DNA of 64,000 nt from Planococcus sp. CP5-4_YE (GTDB lineage Bacteria > Bacillota > Bacilli > Bacillales_A > Planococcaceae): the NCBI RefSeq assembly GCF_019042655.1, contig NZ_JAHPZO010000012.1:54486-118485 (forward strand), given 5' to 3'. The notes beneath the pieces are model-generated. The model saw nothing but the letters and a program-made list of their open reading frames with translations, did not search any database and had not been told where the DNA came from. Shown piece by piece: positions 6,212 to 16,735 of this stretch. The translations under genes were made by a program, and so were the position numbers. The first letter of the stretch is position 1. Each line of letters opens with the position of its first letter.

Positions 6212-8926
6212 ATGGCAAAGAGCAGTTTGCACAACAGCCGCACGTCGTTCGAGCTCAACGGCAAGACATATAATTATTACCGTCTCGCTGCACTCGAAGA
6301 AGCGGGGATCGCGAAAGTATCTCGCCTTCCATACTCTGTAAAAGTACTATTGGAATCCGTATTGCGTCAGCACGACGGATATGTCATCAAAGACGAACAC
6401 GTAGAAGAACTAGCAAAATGGGGCAAGGACGCAAACAAAGAAGCGGAAGTGCCATTCAAACCTTCCCGTGTCATCCTTCAAGATTTCACCGGCGTACCGG
6501 TAGTGGTCGACTTGGCGGCGCTTCGTTCAGCAATGGCTGAAATGGGCGGCGACCCGGACAAAATCAACCCTGAAATTCCGGTTGATTTGGTTATTGACCA
6601 CTCGGTACAAGTTGACCGTTATGGCACTGAAGATGCACTGCGCGCGAACATGGAATTTGAGTTCGAACGTAATGCAGAGCGTTACCAATTCCTCAACTGG
6701 GCACAAAAAGCATACGACAACTACCGTGCGGTTCCACCAGCAACAGGTATCGTCCACCAAGTAAACCTTGAATACTTGGCGAATGTTGTCCACGCTCTTC
6801 CAAACGAAGACGGCACATTCGAAGCTTTCCCGGATACACTTGTCGGTACGGATTCCCATACGACAATGATCAACGGGATCGGCGTTCTTGGATGGGGCGT
6901 CGGCGGAATCGAAGCTGAAGCAGGCATGCTCGGGCAGCCTTCGTACTTCCCGATTCCTGAAGTTATCGGCGTGAAAATGACTGGCGAACTGCCAAACGGC
7001 GCTACAGCGACGGATTTGGCACTCAAAGTCACTGAAACTTTGCGTAAAAAAGGCGTAGTCGGCAAATTCGTCGAGTTCTTCGGACCTGGTGTTACGACAT
7101 TGCCGCTTGCAGACCGTGCGACGATCGCCAACATGGCACCTGAATACGGCGCAACTTGCGGATTCTTCCCAGTGGATGAAGAAGCATTGACTTACATGCG
7201 TTTGACTGCCCGTACTGAAGAGCAAATCGCTGTCACGAAAGAATACTTAACAGCAAATGATATGTTCTTTACAGTCGACAACGAAGATCCGATCTACACG
7301 GACCTTGTCGAAATCGACTTGACGACAATCGAACCGAATTTGTCCGGCCCGAAACGCCCGCAGGATTTGATTCCATTGTCTCAAATGAAAAAAGAATTCA
7401 ACACAGCAGTTACAGGCCCAGAAGGCCCGCATGGCTTCGCGTTGGATCAAGAAGAAATCAACAAAACAGCAACTGTCAAATTCAATGACGGCAAAACAGC
7501 TAACATGAACACGGGTGCTTTGGCAATTGCTGCGATTACATCTTGCACAAACACGTCCAACCCGTACGTTATGCTGGGAGCTGGACTAGTCGCGAAAAAA
7601 GCAGTCGAAAAAGGCTTGACGCCACCGCCATACGTGAAAACTTCACTAGCACCAGGTTCAAAAGTCGTTACAGGCTACTTGAGCGATTCCGGCCTGCTTG
7701 ACTACATGAACCAAATCGGATTCAACTTGGTCGGCTACGGCTGTACAACATGTATCGGTAACTCCGGCCCGCTCCTTCCTGAAATTGAAGAAGCAATCGT
7801 TGAAAACGACTTGCTCGTTTCATCTGTATTGTCCGGTAACCGTAACTTTGAAGGACGCATCCATCCGCTTGTAAAAGCCAACTACTTGGCATCCCCGATG
7901 CTTGTTGTAGCTTATGCACTTGCCGGTACAGTGGATATCGACTTCGAAGTGGACCCAATCGGGCAAGACCAAGACGGCAATGATGTATTCTTCAAAGACA
8001 TCTGGCCTTCAACTGAAGAAGTAAAAGACGTCGTACACAACACGGTAACGCCTGAATTGTTCCGTAAAGAATACGAGCATGTCTTCACTGAGAACGCAGA
8101 GTGGAACGCCATCGAAACAAACGATGATTCATTGTATGCTTTCGATGACAATTCTACGTATATCCAAAACCCGCCGTTCTTCACTGGCATGTCAAAAGAA
8201 CCGGCACCGATCCAGCCGCTATCCGGCCTTCGTGTCATGGCGAAATTCGCTGATTCCATCACGACAGACCACATTTCACCGGCAGGCGCGATTGGCAAAG
8301 ATACACCAGCTGGCTTGTACTTGCGTGAAAACGGCGTTGAGCCGCGTAATTTCAACTCTTACGGCTCCCGTCGCGGTAACCACGAAGTCATGATGCGTGG
8401 TACGTTTGCGAACATCCGCATCCGTAACCAAGTCGCACCAGGCACAACTGGCGGCTTCACGACATTCTGGCCGACTGGCGAAGTTATGCCGATCTACGAT
8501 GCATGCATGAAGTATCAACAGCAAGGCACTGGCCTTGTGGTTCTAGCCGGTAAGGATTACGGCATGGGCTCTTCCCGTGACTGGGCTGCTAAAGGGACAT
8601 TCCTTCTAGGCGTCAAAACAGTCATCGCGGAAAGCTATGAGCGTATCCACCGTTCGAACCTTGTGATGATGGGCGTCTTGCCGCTTCAATTCGTCAACGG
8701 CGAAAGCGCTGATTCTCTTGGTCTTACAGGCCACGAAGCCATCAGCGTCAACTTGTCCGACGATGTGAAACCGCGCGACGTACTGACGGTTACAGCTACT
8801 GCTGAAGATGGCAAAGTAACGGAATTCAAAGTCCTCGCACGCTTCGATTCTGAAGTGGAAGTCGACTATTTCCGTCACGGCGGCATCCTGCAAATGGTGC
8901 TCCGCAACAAATTGCTAGAAGCATAA
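6212..8926 (+). CDS. acnA: Aconitate hydratase
   Basis: A 904-residue aconitase A (CitB) that isomerises citrate to isocitrate in the TCA cycle. The [4Fe-4S] ligands are Cys445 ([10 protein letters not shown]) and Cys511/Cys514 ([13 protein letters not shown]). Substrate motifs such as [22 protein letters not shown] and the swivel-domain [11 protein letters not shown] are intact. Length matches the IRP1-like bacterial family (about 900), whose apo-forms can bind iron-responsive RNA. AAAGGAGG lies 9 bases before the ATG. Codon choice is strongly biased, as expected for an abundant protein. It is monocistronic with its own terminator. Confidence 0.98.
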   Translation: MAKSSLHNSRTSFELNGKTYNYYRLAALEEAGIAKVSRLPYSVKVLLESVLRQHDGYVIKDEHVEELAKWGKDANKEAEVPFKPSRVILQDFTGVPVVVDLAALRSAMAEMGGDPDKINPEIPVDLVIDHSVQVDRYGTEDALRANMEFEFERNAERYQFLNWAQKAYDNYRAVPPATGIVHQVNLEYLANVVHALPNEDGTFEAFPDTLVGTDSHTTMINGIGVLGWGVGGIEAEAGMLGQPSYFPIPEVIGVKMTGELPNGATATDLALKVTETLRKKGVVGKFVEFFGPGVTTLPLADRATIANMAPEYGATCGFFPVDEEALTYMRLTARTEEQIAVTKEYLTANDMFFTVDNEDPIYTDLVEIDLTTIEPNLSGPKRPQDLIPLSQMKKEFNTAVTGPEGPHGFALDQEEINKTATVKFNDGKTANMNTGALAIAAITSCTNTSNPYVMLGAGLVAKKAVEKGLTPPPYVKTSLAPGSKVVTGYLSDSGLLDYMNQIGFNLVGYGCTTCIGNSGPLLPEIEEAIVENDLLVSSVLSGNRNFEGRIHPLVKANYLASPMLVVAYALAGTVDIDFEVDPIGQDQDGNDVFFKDIWPSTEEVKDVVHNTVTPELFRKEYEHVFTENAEWNAIETNDDSLYAFDDNSTYIQNPPFFTGMSKEPAPIQPLSGLRVMAKFADSITTDHISPAGAIGKDTPAGLYLRENGVEPRNFNSYGSRRGNHEVMMRGTFANIRIRNQVAPGTTGGFTTFWPTGEVMPIYDACMKYQQQGTGLVVLAGKDYGMGSSRDWAAKGTFLLGVKTVIAESYERIHRSNLVMMGVLPLQFVNGESADSLGLTGHEAISVNLSDDVKPRDVLTVTATAEDGKVTEFKVLARFDSEVEVDYFRHGGILQMVLRNKLLEA

Positions 8927-8932
8927 AAAAAC

Positions 8933-8964
8933 AAAAAGGCTGCCTTCGGGCGGCCTTTTTGTTT
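8933..8964 (+). terminator. Terminator of aconitase gene
   Basis: Stem AAAAAGGC..CC / GG..GCCTTTTT with a TTCG tetraloop, followed by GTTTT. The flanking A-rich stretch would also make it work in reverse. Confidence 0.9.
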
Positions 8965-9077
8965 TGGGGACAATCGCAATGGCATGGAATCTGGCGAGCT
9001 ATGAGAAACATCGCTTTAGGACCTTGTGCTTTTTGATCGCGATACATGTCCTGTATACTAGAAGAGAGGTGAAGGAT

Positions 9078-9527
9078 ATGTACATAAGCGAAAAAGAAAT
9101 TGAGATCCGATACGCGGAAACAGACCAGATGGGCGTCGTCTACCATGCCAATTACTTGATTTGGCTCGAGCTTGGGCGCACCCAACTGATCGAGGATCTC
9201 GGGTTTACGTACGCCGGGATGGAATCGCAAGGGTTCTTGTCTCCGGTGACGGATATCTCGATCCAATACAAAGCCGCGCTGCGCTACGGACAAAAAGCAC
9301 GCGTCAAAACCTGGGTAGAGTCTCACGGACGCTTGCGAACCACATACGGCTACGAAGTGCTCCATGAAAATGGCACAATCGCCGCGAAAGCGACATCCGA
9401 GCATGTAGTCGTGAAAAAAGACAATTTCCGTCCGGTCCCACTCGCCAAAGTGGCGCCTGAATGGGATGCCAAATACAAAGAAGTGGTGAAGGGGGCAGAA
9501 GATGGCGTTTGGAATTCGACGACCTGA
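9078..9527 (+). CDS. yneP: Acyl-CoA thioesterase, hotdog fold (YneP)
   Basis: A 149-residue 4-hydroxybenzoyl-CoA thioesterase-type protein (YbgC/YneP). The catalytic signature YAETDQMGVVYHANYLIWLE places the Asp at residue 15. The active site of such hotdog dimers hydrolyses acyl-CoA or acyl-ACP thioesters; the natural substrate in Bacillus is unknown. GAGGTGAAGG precedes ATG 9078; the longer frame upstream lacks support. It overlaps yneQ by 26 bases, so the pair is cotranscribed. Position after aconitase matches B. subtilis synteny, where small spore protein genes sit between and are missing here. Confidence 0.9.
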   Translation: MYISEKEIEIRYAETDQMGVVYHANYLIWLELGRTQLIEDLGFTYAGMESQGFLSPVTDISIQYKAALRYGQKARVKTWVESHGRLRTTYGYEVLHENGTIAAKATSEHVVVKKDNFRPVPLAKVAPEWDAKYKEVVKGAEDGVWNSTT

Positions 9528-9810
9528 ATTGGAACGCTGGAAACAGGATGTGCAGAACGGCCAGATTTCGTTTCTTACCCACTACTGGGTCGACCACCGA
9601 TTCCCGGGTTGCAATACGGTGACTAAAGTGGGCTGCAGTGACATCGACAAACTCGCCGATTGGGGCAGCCGTTATGGATTGCAGCGTGAGTGGCTGGATC
9701 TTCGCAATGACTACCCGCATTTCGATTTATTCGGTGATAGGCAAGTGGAAATACTGGAAGCGGAAGGTCAGTTAGACCAACTAACTAAGCTAACCAAAAA
9801 CCTGGAATGA
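9502..9810 (+). CDS. yneQ: Conserved small protein YneQ
   Basis: A 102-residue soluble protein recognised mainly from its place between yneP and yneR and its size. It is rich in Trp, Asp and Arg, with a THYWVDHRFPGCNTVTKVGC stretch containing two Cys and a His that could bind a metal. GAAGGGGGC precedes ATG 9502. No function is known for YneQ. Confidence 0.75.
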   Translation: MAFGIRRPELERWKQDVQNGQISFLTHYWVDHRFPGCNTVTKVGCSDIDKLADWGSRYGLQREWLDLRNDYPHFDLFGDRQVEILEAEGQLDQLTKLTKNLE

Positions 9811-9823
9811 ATAAAATGAATAA

Positions 9824-9861
9824 AAAAGAAGCATGACGCAACTTGGCGTCATGCTTCTTTT
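9824..9861. terminator. Bidirectional terminator between yneQ and yneR
   Basis: Perfect stem AAAAGAAGCATGACGC with its complement around a short loop, flanked by A-runs and T-runs. It overlaps the 3' end of yneR. Confidence 0.92.
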
Positions 9862-10145
9862 GTTTCGTATGAATAACTCAATTCACCCAATGTATCATCC
9901 ACAGTGACATGCAGGTCATGTTCATCAAAATACCAGTGATCCGCTTCCTCGATAAAGTAAAGCACTTTATCTTCCTCGAGTCGGGTCACTGCTTCATACG
10001 GTTGGTCTTTTGTGACGCCAAGCGAGAAGCCCGGCTGCAAGCCAGCGCCTCCGTAGCGGACGAAAAACCGCACCGCTTCTCCAGCCTCGACTTCCATTTC
10101 GTTATGGAACCAATCTCGTGCATCTTTGCTCAAATGAATCTCCAT
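9849..10145 (-). CDS. yneR: HesB-like protein YneR (cysteine-free)
   Basis: A 98-residue protein of the HesB/IscA fold in its YneR-like branch. The fold core is visible in VRFFVRYGGAGLQPGFSLGV, but none of the three Cys that carry Fe-S clusters in IscA is present; the protein has no Cys at all. It is therefore unlikely to be a cluster carrier. AAAGGACGTG precedes the ATG. The start lies 21 bases downstream of the plsY stop, so it may be translated from the plsY transcript. Confidence 0.85.
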   Translation of the reverse strand: MEIHLSKDARDWFHNEMEVEAGEAVRFFVRYGGAGLQPGFSLGVTKDQPYEAVTRLEEDKVLYFIEEADHWYFDEHDLHVTVDDTLGELSYSYETKEA

Positions 10146-10166
10146 GCAAACACGTCCTTTCGGGTC

Positions 10167-10757
10167 CTACCACTTGATCTTGGGTTCGGTACCTGCGCGG
10201 ATTCGTGCGATGTTCGCGCGATGCCGGTAAATGATGAAAGTGGCGAGTGTCAAAATCACGGCAAAAAACAAGTAATCGCCGGTATTGATGGTGTAGATGA
10301 TCGTATAGACGACCGACACAAGAGCTAAAATGATGGAAGACAACGATACCATTTTCGTGATCTTCAACGCAATCAATAAGACGGCGACAGCAAGTAAAAA
10401 CAACGGCCATTGATAACCAAGCAAAATCCCGCCGGATGTGGCAACCGCTTTGCCGCCTTTAAAGCGCGCAAACACCGGAAACATATGACCGATAACGGCG
10501 ATCACCCCGAGTATCAGCGGGTGAACATCGGTGACCATCACGAGCGGCAATAGTGTTGCTGCTGTGCCTTTTAAAATGTCCATGATGGTGACGACAAACC
10601 CGGCTTTGGGGCCGAGCACTCGGAACGTATTGGTTGCCCCTAAATTGCCGCTGCCCTTAGTCCGAATGTCCGTTTTGTAGAAAAGTTTTCCGATCCATAA
10701 TGCTGAAGGGATGGATCCGAGTAAATAAGCGATAATTACCGGAAGCAAAATGTCCAT
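10167..10757 (-). CDS. plsY: Acyl-phosphate:glycerol-3-phosphate acyltransferase PlsY
   Basis: A 196-residue integral membrane enzyme that makes lysophosphatidate from acyl-phosphate and glycerol-3-phosphate, the first acylation in phospholipid synthesis. The three conserved motifs are present: [30 protein letters not shown] and the [21 protein letters not shown] segment. About five to seven TM segments are predicted. AAAGGAG precedes the ATG. It is divergent from yneT, and the order plsY-yneT-parE-parC matches B. subtilis (yneS). Confidence 0.97.
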   Translation of the reverse strand: MDILLPVIIAYLLGSIPSALWIGKLFYKTDIRTKGSGNLGATNTFRVLGPKAGFVVTIMDILKGTAATLLPLVMVTDVHPLILGVIAVIGHMFPVFARFKGGKAVATSGGILLGYQWPLFLLAVAVLLIALKITKMVSLSSIILALVSVVYTIIYTINTGDYLFFAVILTLATFIIYRHRANIARIRAGTEPKIKW

Positions 10758-10892
10758 GATTGACTCCTTTGACGTACACTGTTTTCTTTTCTACAGTTTA
10801 CCATGACCGAAGAGACAGAAACAATAGATGGCGGATTATTCAACAAACGGCCCCGTTTCATGTATGATAGACTAAAAGGACAGGTGATTTTG

Positions 10893-11300
10893 TTGAAAAA
10901 TCCAGACCGCACAGAAATCAAAGAAGTGCTCGACACGGCCAAAACCATTGCCGTTGTCGGCTTGAGCCCGAACCCGATGAGAACCTCGTACATGGTATCC
11001 AAAGCGATGCAAGATGCCGGCTACCGCATCATCCCGGTCAATCCGATGGCAGATGAAGTGCTGGGGGAAAAAAGTTACGCGACGCTTGCGGACATTCCGG
11101 AACCGGTCGACATCGTCAATGTCTTCCGCCGCAGCGAATTTTTGCCGGCCATTGCCGAAGAGTTTCTCAAGATCGAAGCGCCGGTGTTCTGGACGCAGCT
11201 GAACGTCGTCGACGAAGAGGTCTTCAATCGCCTCCACGCTGACGGCTACACGGTCATCATGGACCGGTGCATCAAAGTCGAACATGCCATCCTGAAATAG
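10893..11300 (+). CDS. yneT: CoA-binding domain protein YneT
   Basis: A 135-residue Rossmann-type CoA-binding protein (succinyl-CoA synthetase alpha-like domain). Visible are TIAVVGLSPNPMRTSYMVSK near the N-terminus, the IPVNP motif, and the C-terminal VIMDRCIKVEH. The family (YccU/YneT) is widespread and its reaction is unknown. I choose TTG 10893, with AGGTG 6 bases upstream and a TATGAT -10 further up. A reading frame open from ATG 10803 runs through that promoter-like sequence and is less likely. Confidence 0.88.
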   Translation: MKNPDRTEIKEVLDTAKTIAVVGLSPNPMRTSYMVSKAMQDAGYRIIPVNPMADEVLGEKSYATLADIPEPVDIVNVFRRSEFLPAIAEEFLKIEAPVFWTQLNVVDEEVFNRLHADGYTVIMDRCIKVEHAILK

Positions 11301-11312
11301 CAGCTTTCACGA

Positions 11313-11333
11313 AGGGCGCCTAGCGCTCTTTTT
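11313..11333 (+). terminator. Short terminator after yneT
   Basis: AGGGCGC / GCGCTCT stem with a CTA loop and T5. The stem is short, so it may be leaky. Confidence 0.55.
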
Positions 11334-11342
11334 CTATGAACA

Positions 11343-11372
11343 TTGACAGGAATGCCTGGGATGGCATACGAT
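11343..11372 (+). promoter_or_regulatory. Sigma-A promoter of parEC
   Basis: TTGACA (11343-11348) and TACGAT (11367-11372) are spaced by 18 bases, about 45 bases before the parE start codon. Confidence 0.65.
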
Positions 11373-11417
11373 TAAAAGAAGAGAGTATACGAACAAATGT
11401 TTGTTGGAGGGAAATAG

Positions 11418-13388
11418 ATGGCTAAAACGAACAGCAATGCATACAACGAAGAAGCGATCCAAGTTCTAGAAGGGCTGGATGCCGTACGCAAACGCCCCGG
11501 GATGTACATCGGTTCGACCGATGCCCGCGGGCTTCACCATTTGGTTTACGAAATCGTCGATAATTCCGTCGATGAAGCACTAGCCGGATTCGGCGACCGC
11601 ATCACCGTGACCATTCACGAAAACAATAGCATTAGCGTGCGCGACTATGGCCGCGGCATGCCCACCGGAATGCACAGAAGCGGCAAGCCGACACCGGAAG
11701 TCATTTTGACGGTACTGCACGCCGGCGGGAAATTCGGCCAAGGCGGATACAAGACGAGCGGCGGGCTTCACGGCGTCGGCGCATCTGTCGTCAATGCCTT
11801 GTCGAGCTTCCTCGAAGTGACGATCCACCGCGACGGGCGCAAATACCGCCAGCGTTTTGAAAATGGCGGCAAACCCGTCACGACTTTGGAAGAGATCGGC
11901 AAAACGAAAGAATCGGGCACCTTGATCCACTTTCTGCCCGATGAAAGCATTTTTAGCGTAGCCAAATACAACTACGACACGTTGAGCGAACGCCTGCGTG
12001 AATCCGCGTTCCTTATGAAAGGCATGAACATCGAGTTGATCGACGAGCGCAACCAAACCGGCGAGAGCTTCTTTTATGAAACCGGTATCAAAGCCTTCGT
12101 CGAATACTTGAACGAAGAAAAAGACGTGCTTCACAAAGTGGCGTATATGGAAGGGCAGAGCGACAGCCTTGAAGTCGAATTCGCGTTCCAGTTCAACGAC
12201 GGCTATTCGGAAACGATCCTGTCGTTCGTCAACAATGTCAGAACACGCGACGGCGGGACGCACGAAACCGGTGCGAAAGCAGCGATGACCCGTGTATTCA
12301 ACGATTACGCACGCAAAATTAATTTATTGAAAGATAAAGACAAGAACTTAGAAGGCTCTGACATCCGTGAAGGCTTAGCCGCGATCGTTTCGGTGCGCAT
12401 CCCAGAAGCCTTGCTGCAATTTGAAGGCCAGACGAAGAGCAAACTCGGCACAAGCGAAGCCCGCGGTGCTGTCGATGCCGTCATCTCCCAGCAATTGATG
12501 TACTTCCTCGAGGAGAACGCCGAACACAGTGCATCACTCGTCCGCAAAGCAATACGAGCCTCTCAGGCGCGTCTCGCCGCACGAAAAGCGCGGGAAGATG
12601 CCCGAAATGGCAAAAAACGCAAGAAATCCGATACCTTATTGTCCGGTAAATTAACGCCGGCACAGTCGCGCAACGCCAAAAAGAACGAATTGTACCTCGT
12701 CGAGGGCGACTCGGCCGGTGGTTCGGCCAAGCAAGGCCGCGACCGGACCTTCCAGGCGATCTTGCCGCTGCGCGGGAAAGTCGTCAATACCGAAAAAGCG
12801 AAACTAGAAGAAATCATGAAAAACGAAGAAATCGCCACCATCATCCATGCGATCGGCGGCGGGGTATCGTCTGATTTCTCGGTTGATGACATCGCTTATA
12901 ATAAAGTCATCATCATGACCGATGCCGATACCGACGGCGCGCATATCCAAGTGCTTTTGTTGACGTTTTTCTACCGCTACATGAAGCCATTGATCGAAGC
13001 GGGCAAAGTGTTTATCGCCTTGCCGCCGCTCTACAAAGTGTCCAAAGGCGTCGGCAAAAAAGAAGTCGTCGATTACGCCTGGACCGAAGCGGATCTCGAC
13101 GAGTCGATTACGAAAATCGGCAAAGGCTATATGCTTCAGCGCTATAAAGGACTCGGAGAAATGAACGCCGACCAATTATGGGAAACGACGATGAACCCGG
13201 AATCGCGCACCTTGATCCGCGTGACGATCGAGGACGGTGCGCGTGCTGAACGCCGCATCACGACCTTGATGGGCGATAAAGTCGAACCGCGCCGCAAATG
13301 GATCGAAAACAACGTCGACTTTGGCTTAGAAGACGACAGCAATATTCTCGAAAATGATTTGATTCACGCTGAGGAGGAACTCGTATGA
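11418..13388 (+). CDS. parE: DNA topoisomerase IV subunit B
   Basis: A 656-residue type IIA topoisomerase B subunit with an N-terminal GHKL ATPase ([38 protein letters not shown]), a transducer domain and a C-terminal Toprim domain ([14 protein letters not shown] about 430, DADTDGAHI about 510). It powers decatenation of sister chromosomes as ParE2-ParC2. The parC partner directly overlaps downstream, and the plsY-yneT context is that of parE rather than gyrB. GGAGGG precedes the ATG. Confidence 0.97.
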   Translation: MAKTNSNAYNEEAIQVLEGLDAVRKRPGMYIGSTDARGLHHLVYEIVDNSVDEALAGFGDRITVTIHENNSISVRDYGRGMPTGMHRSGKPTPEVILTVLHAGGKFGQGGYKTSGGLHGVGASVVNALSSFLEVTIHRDGRKYRQRFENGGKPVTTLEEIGKTKESGTLIHFLPDESIFSVAKYNYDTLSERLRESAFLMKGMNIELIDERNQTGESFFYETGIKAFVEYLNEEKDVLHKVAYMEGQSDSLEVEFAFQFNDGYSETILSFVNNVRTRDGGTHETGAKAAMTRVFNDYARKINLLKDKDKNLEGSDIREGLAAIVSVRIPEALLQFEGQTKSKLGTSEARGAVDAVISQQLMYFLEENAEHSASLVRKAIRASQARLAARKAREDARNGKKRKKSDTLLSGKLTPAQSRNAKKNELYLVEGDSAGGSAKQGRDRTFQAILPLRGKVVNTEKAKLEEIMKNEEIATIIHAIGGGVSSDFSVDDIAYNKVIIMTDADTDGAHIQVLLLTFFYRYMKPLIEAGKVFIALPPLYKVSKGVGKKEVVDYAWTEADLDESITKIGKGYMLQRYKGLGEMNADQLWETTMNPESRTLIRVTIEDGARAERRITTLMGDKVEPRRKWIENNVDFGLEDDSNILENDLIHAEEELV

Positions 13389-15811
13389 CACAAACCGAAC
13401 GTTTCCAAGATCTGCCCTTAGAAGAAGTCATCGGCGATCGGTTTGGCCGCTATAGTAAATACATTATCCAAGACCGCGCCTTGCCGGATGCGCGCGATGG
13501 GCTGAAGCCGGTGCAACGGCGCATTTTGTATGCTATGCACCACGAGGGCAACACCAACGACAAAGCATTCCGTAAATCGGCCAAAACGGTCGGGAACGTC
13601 ATCGGGAATTACCACCCGCACGGCGATAGCTCTGTATACGAAGCGATGGTACGGCTTAGCCAGGACTGGAAAATCCGCCATATGCTGGTGGAAATGCACG
13701 GCAACAACGGCTCAATGGACGGGGATTCCCCAGCCGCGATGCGTTATACGGAAGCCCGGCTTTCTGCGATTTCTGGCGAATTATTGCGTGACATTGAAAA
13801 ACGCACCGTCGAATTCATTCCGAATTTTGATGATGTGGACGTCGAACCGACCGTTTTGCCGGCGCGGTTCCCGAACTTGCTCGTCAACGGCTCGACCGGA
13901 ATCTCCGCTGGGTATGCCACCGACATCCCGCCGCATGCGCTGCACGAAGCACTCGATGCTGTCCTGATGCGCATCGACAAACCGGATGCTTCGATCGATG
14001 AATTGATGACCGTCATCAAAGGCCCTGATTTCCCGACCGGCGGCATCATCCAAGGCGTCGAAGGCATCAAAAAAGCCTATGAAACGGGACGCGGCAAAAT
14101 CGTCGTCCGTTCCAAAGCGGCCGTTGAACCGCTCAAGGGCGGCAAGGAACAGATCGTCATTACGGAAATCCCGTTTGAAGTGAACAAAGCGAGCCTCATC
14201 AAGAAAATTGATGACCACCGCTTTGACCGCAAACTCGACGGCATTTCCGAAGTGCGCGATGAATCCGACCGCACAGGCCTGCGCATCGTCATTGAATTGA
14301 AAAAAGAAGTGCAGGCGGCCGGCATCTTGAACTATTTGTATAAAAACACCGACCTGCAGATCAGCTATAACTTCAATATGGTGGCGATTCATCACCGCCG
14401 CCCGACTATGATGACCTTGCCGACGATGCTCGATGCCTATATCGAACACCAAAAAGAAGTCGTAACGAAACGCTCGGAATTCGACCTGCAAAAAGCGAGC
14501 GACCGCATGCACATTGTGGAAGGCTTGATCAAAGCCTTGTCGATCCTCGATAAAGTGATCAAGACGATTCGTGCGTCGAAAGACAAGCGCGACGCGAAAA
14601 ATAATTTAATCGCGAAATTTGAGTTTTCGGAAGCGCAGGCAGAAGCGATTGTTTCCTTGCAACTATACCGTTTGACGAATACCGATATCACCGAGCTTGA
14701 AAAAGAAGAGGAAAGCTTGCGCAAATTGATTGCCGAGCTGACCGGCATCTTGACGAGCGCGACGAAGTTGAAAAACCTCATCAAAAAGGAATTACAGGCG
14801 ATCCGCAAGAAATTCGCGGAACCACGGCGTTCTGAAATCGAAGAAAAGATTGAAGAGCTGACCATTACACGCGAAATCATGATTCCAAGCGAAGAAGTCA
14901 TCGTCACCGTGACGAAAGAAGGCTATGTCAAACGGACGAGTACCCGCTCCCATGCGGCATCGAACGGCAAGGATTTTGCGATGAAAGACAGCGATCATTT
15001 GTTGTTCGAAGACACACTCAATACGCAGCATACCGTGTTGATCTTCACGACCGGCGGAAATTTCGTGTTCCAGCCCGTCAACGAACTGCCGGACATCAAA
15101 TGGAAAGACCTCGGCCAGCATTTGTCGAGCATCGTCACACTGGATTCCAACGAATCGGTGCTCGCCGTATTCCCGTTCGAAGATTTTGAACAGGATGCGA
15201 CCATTTTGACCGTCTCCAAATTCGGCCAAGTGAAGCGGTCGGCGCTGAAAGATTACCAGGTGCAGCGCTATTCACGCGCCATCAAGACGATGAACTTGAA
15301 AAAAGGCGACGACATGATCTTCGCCGGGCTCGTGACGAACGAAACCGAATTGTTCCTGGCGACGAAAATGGCCTATGGCGTACGCTTCCCGCTCGAAGAA
15401 GTGCCGGTGACCGGACTTCGCACAGCAGGCGTCAAAGGCTTGAACTTAAAAGAAGGCGACGAAGCGGTGTCTGCGGTCATGATCGACGCGGAACAGCAGC
15501 CAGATCTCGTGCTCGCGACGCAGCGCGGAGCCGCCAAAAAAATGAAACTGACAGAATTTGAAAGCGGCAGCCGTGCCAAACGCGGCGTCATCATGCTGCG
15601 GGAATTGAAATCCAATCCCCACCGTGTGGTTGCTGTCATCGGCACGACCGGAAAAGATGAGATTCTGCTCGAAACCGCCAAAGGCTTGCGCATCCCGATT
15701 GCGCCAGGCCGCCTGAAAGCGGTCGACCGTTATTCAAACGGGTCGTTTATCGTAGACGAAGCAACCGACGGCGCCGTCACGGCAGCTTACTTAGTGCCCG
15801 CTACTGAATAA
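13385..15811 (+). CDS. parC: DNA topoisomerase IV subunit A
   Basis: An 808-residue A subunit. The catalytic Tyr121 lies in [10 protein letters not shown], and the quinolone-resistance region [12 protein letters not shown] keeps Ser82 and Glu86, the residues usually changed in fluoroquinolone-resistant ParC/GrlA. The C-terminal half holds beta-propeller repeats. ATG overlaps the parE stop by 4 bases (translational coupling), with GAGGAG inside the end of parE. Together with ParE it decatenates replicated chromosomes. Confidence 0.97.
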   Translation: MTQTERFQDLPLEEVIGDRFGRYSKYIIQDRALPDARDGLKPVQRRILYAMHHEGNTNDKAFRKSAKTVGNVIGNYHPHGDSSVYEAMVRLSQDWKIRHMLVEMHGNNGSMDGDSPAAMRYTEARLSAISGELLRDIEKRTVEFIPNFDDVDVEPTVLPARFPNLLVNGSTGISAGYATDIPPHALHEALDAVLMRIDKPDASIDELMTVIKGPDFPTGGIIQGVEGIKKAYETGRGKIVVRSKAAVEPLKGGKEQIVITEIPFEVNKASLIKKIDDHRFDRKLDGISEVRDESDRTGLRIVIELKKEVQAAGILNYLYKNTDLQISYNFNMVAIHHRRPTMMTLPTMLDAYIEHQKEVVTKRSEFDLQKASDRMHIVEGLIKALSILDKVIKTIRASKDKRDAKNNLIAKFEFSEAQAEAIVSLQLYRLTNTDITELEKEEESLRKLIAELTGILTSATKLKNLIKKELQAIRKKFAEPRRSEIEEKIEELTITREIMIPSEEVIVTVTKEGYVKRTSTRSHAASNGKDFAMKDSDHLLFEDTLNTQHTVLIFTTGGNFVFQPVNELPDIKWKDLGQHLSSIVTLDSNESVLAVFPFEDFEQDATILTVSKFGQVKRSALKDYQVQRYSRAIKTMNLKKGDDMIFAGLVTNETELFLATKMAYGVRFPLEEVPVTGLRTAGVKGLNLKEGDEAVSAVMIDAEQQPDLVLATQRGAAKKMKLTEFESGSRAKRGVIMLRELKSNPHRVVAVIGTTGKDEILLETAKGLRIPIAPGRLKAVDRYSNGSFIVDEATDGAVTAAYLVPATE

Positions 15812-15815
15812 TTCC

Positions 15816-15854
15816 AAAAGGCGTTGAATGAATAAATCATTCAACGCCTTTTTA
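15816..15854 (+). terminator. Terminator of parEC
   Basis: Perfect 16-bp stem AAAAGGCGTTGAATGA with loop ATAAA and a T5 tail, 5 bases after the parC stop. Confidence 0.93.
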
Positions 15855-15971
15855 TTATAGGTTCATCTATTCATTTAAAAAATCACCAAAATGATTACTG
15901 AATAGCGCATTGAATACATTCTTTTTGCCAGCACCCAAGCCAATATGAAGCACCAAACAGGAGGCGTGTAT

Positions 15972-16535
15972 ATGACGATATTAGAAACCGAACGGCTGTG
16001 GTTGAAGCCTTATCAAGCGGACATGGCGGATAGCGTTTACGCCGTGATTCAAAAACGCGAAATTGCCGATACGATGCTGATGATTCCGCATCCGTATCCG
16101 AGAAAACAGCTGAATGGGTGGCTCGACTATGTCCAGAAAAGCTTTGACATCGGCCACGCCTTTGAATACGCCGTCTTCACGAAAGACCAGCCTGCCCGCT
16201 ATATCGGCAATTGCGGATTGGTCGCGGTGTCAAAAGCCCATCACTCCGGAGAAATCGGCTATTTCATCGATCCTGCCGAGTGGGGACAAGGCTATGCGAC
16301 AGAAGCGTGCCGAAGAGTGCTCGAACAGGCCTTCACCGAACACGGCTTGAACCGCGTATTCGGCCGCTGCCTCGCGCGCAACCCAGCGTCGAGGCGAGTG
16401 CTTGAGAAGGTGGGCTTGGCGTTTGAAGGACGGTTCGAACAGGAGTTTTTCATGGACGGCGTCTATGAAGATATCGATTATTTGGCATTGTTGAAACAGG
16501 ATTACGGCACGAGGCAACATGACACGCCGTGTTGA
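15972..16535 (+). CDS. GNAT family N-acetyltransferase (RimJ/RimL-like)
   Basis: A 187-residue acetyltransferase of the RimJ/RimL type. The start LETERLWLKPYQADMAD is the usual first motif, IGYFIDPAEWGQGYATEA is the acetyl-CoA pyrophosphate loop (motif A), and NPASRRVLEKVGLAFEG is motif B. It probably acetylates a protein N-terminus or a small amine; the substrate cannot be inferred. AGGAGG lies 7 bases before ATG 15972; an ATG 27 bases further up has no such site. It stands alone. Confidence 0.9.
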   Translation: MTILETERLWLKPYQADMADSVYAVIQKREIADTMLMIPHPYPRKQLNGWLDYVQKSFDIGHAFEYAVFTKDQPARYIGNCGLVAVSKAHHSGEIGYFIDPAEWGQGYATEACRRVLEQAFTEHGLNRVFGRCLARNPASRRVLEKVGLAFEGRFEQEFFMDGVYEDIDYLALLKQDYGTRQHDTPC

Positions 16536-16660
16536 ATGGCTGCCGCTCCTCTTGAATCCGAGAAACGTAGGAGCAAATCCCTTTCCGCCAAAGTGCATGA
16601 AAGTGTGCTATAACACAGGATCTCCATTGTTTCATTTTTTCGCCAATTCCGAAAATTTCG

Positions 16661-16689
16661 TTGACACCCCATGTTCGGCTTTCTATACT
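16661..16689 (+). promoter_or_regulatory. Near-consensus sigma-A promoter of acyl-CoA synthetase gene
   Basis: TTGACA (16661-16666), a 17-base spacer and TATACT (16684-16689), about 47 bases before the start codon. This is one of the clearest promoters in the window. Confidence 0.85.
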
Positions 16690-16735
16690 TGATATATAAC
16701 AGTTGGACACTAGAGACGCGAGAGGGGTTTTCGAA

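Noticed and set aside
6527..7225. 232-codon antisense frame in the aconitase gene
   Set aside because: A shadow of strong codon bias; no ribosome site, low-complexity translation, and the sense frame is certain.
10803..10892. Extended N-terminus of yneT
   Set aside because: The extension runs through a TATGAT promoter-like element, and TTG 10893 has the proper ribosome site.
11580..12263. Long antisense frames in parE, parC (13781-14512) and the acyl-CoA synthetase gene (17447-18289)
   Set aside because: All mirror the sense codon pattern (opposite register) and have no start signals.
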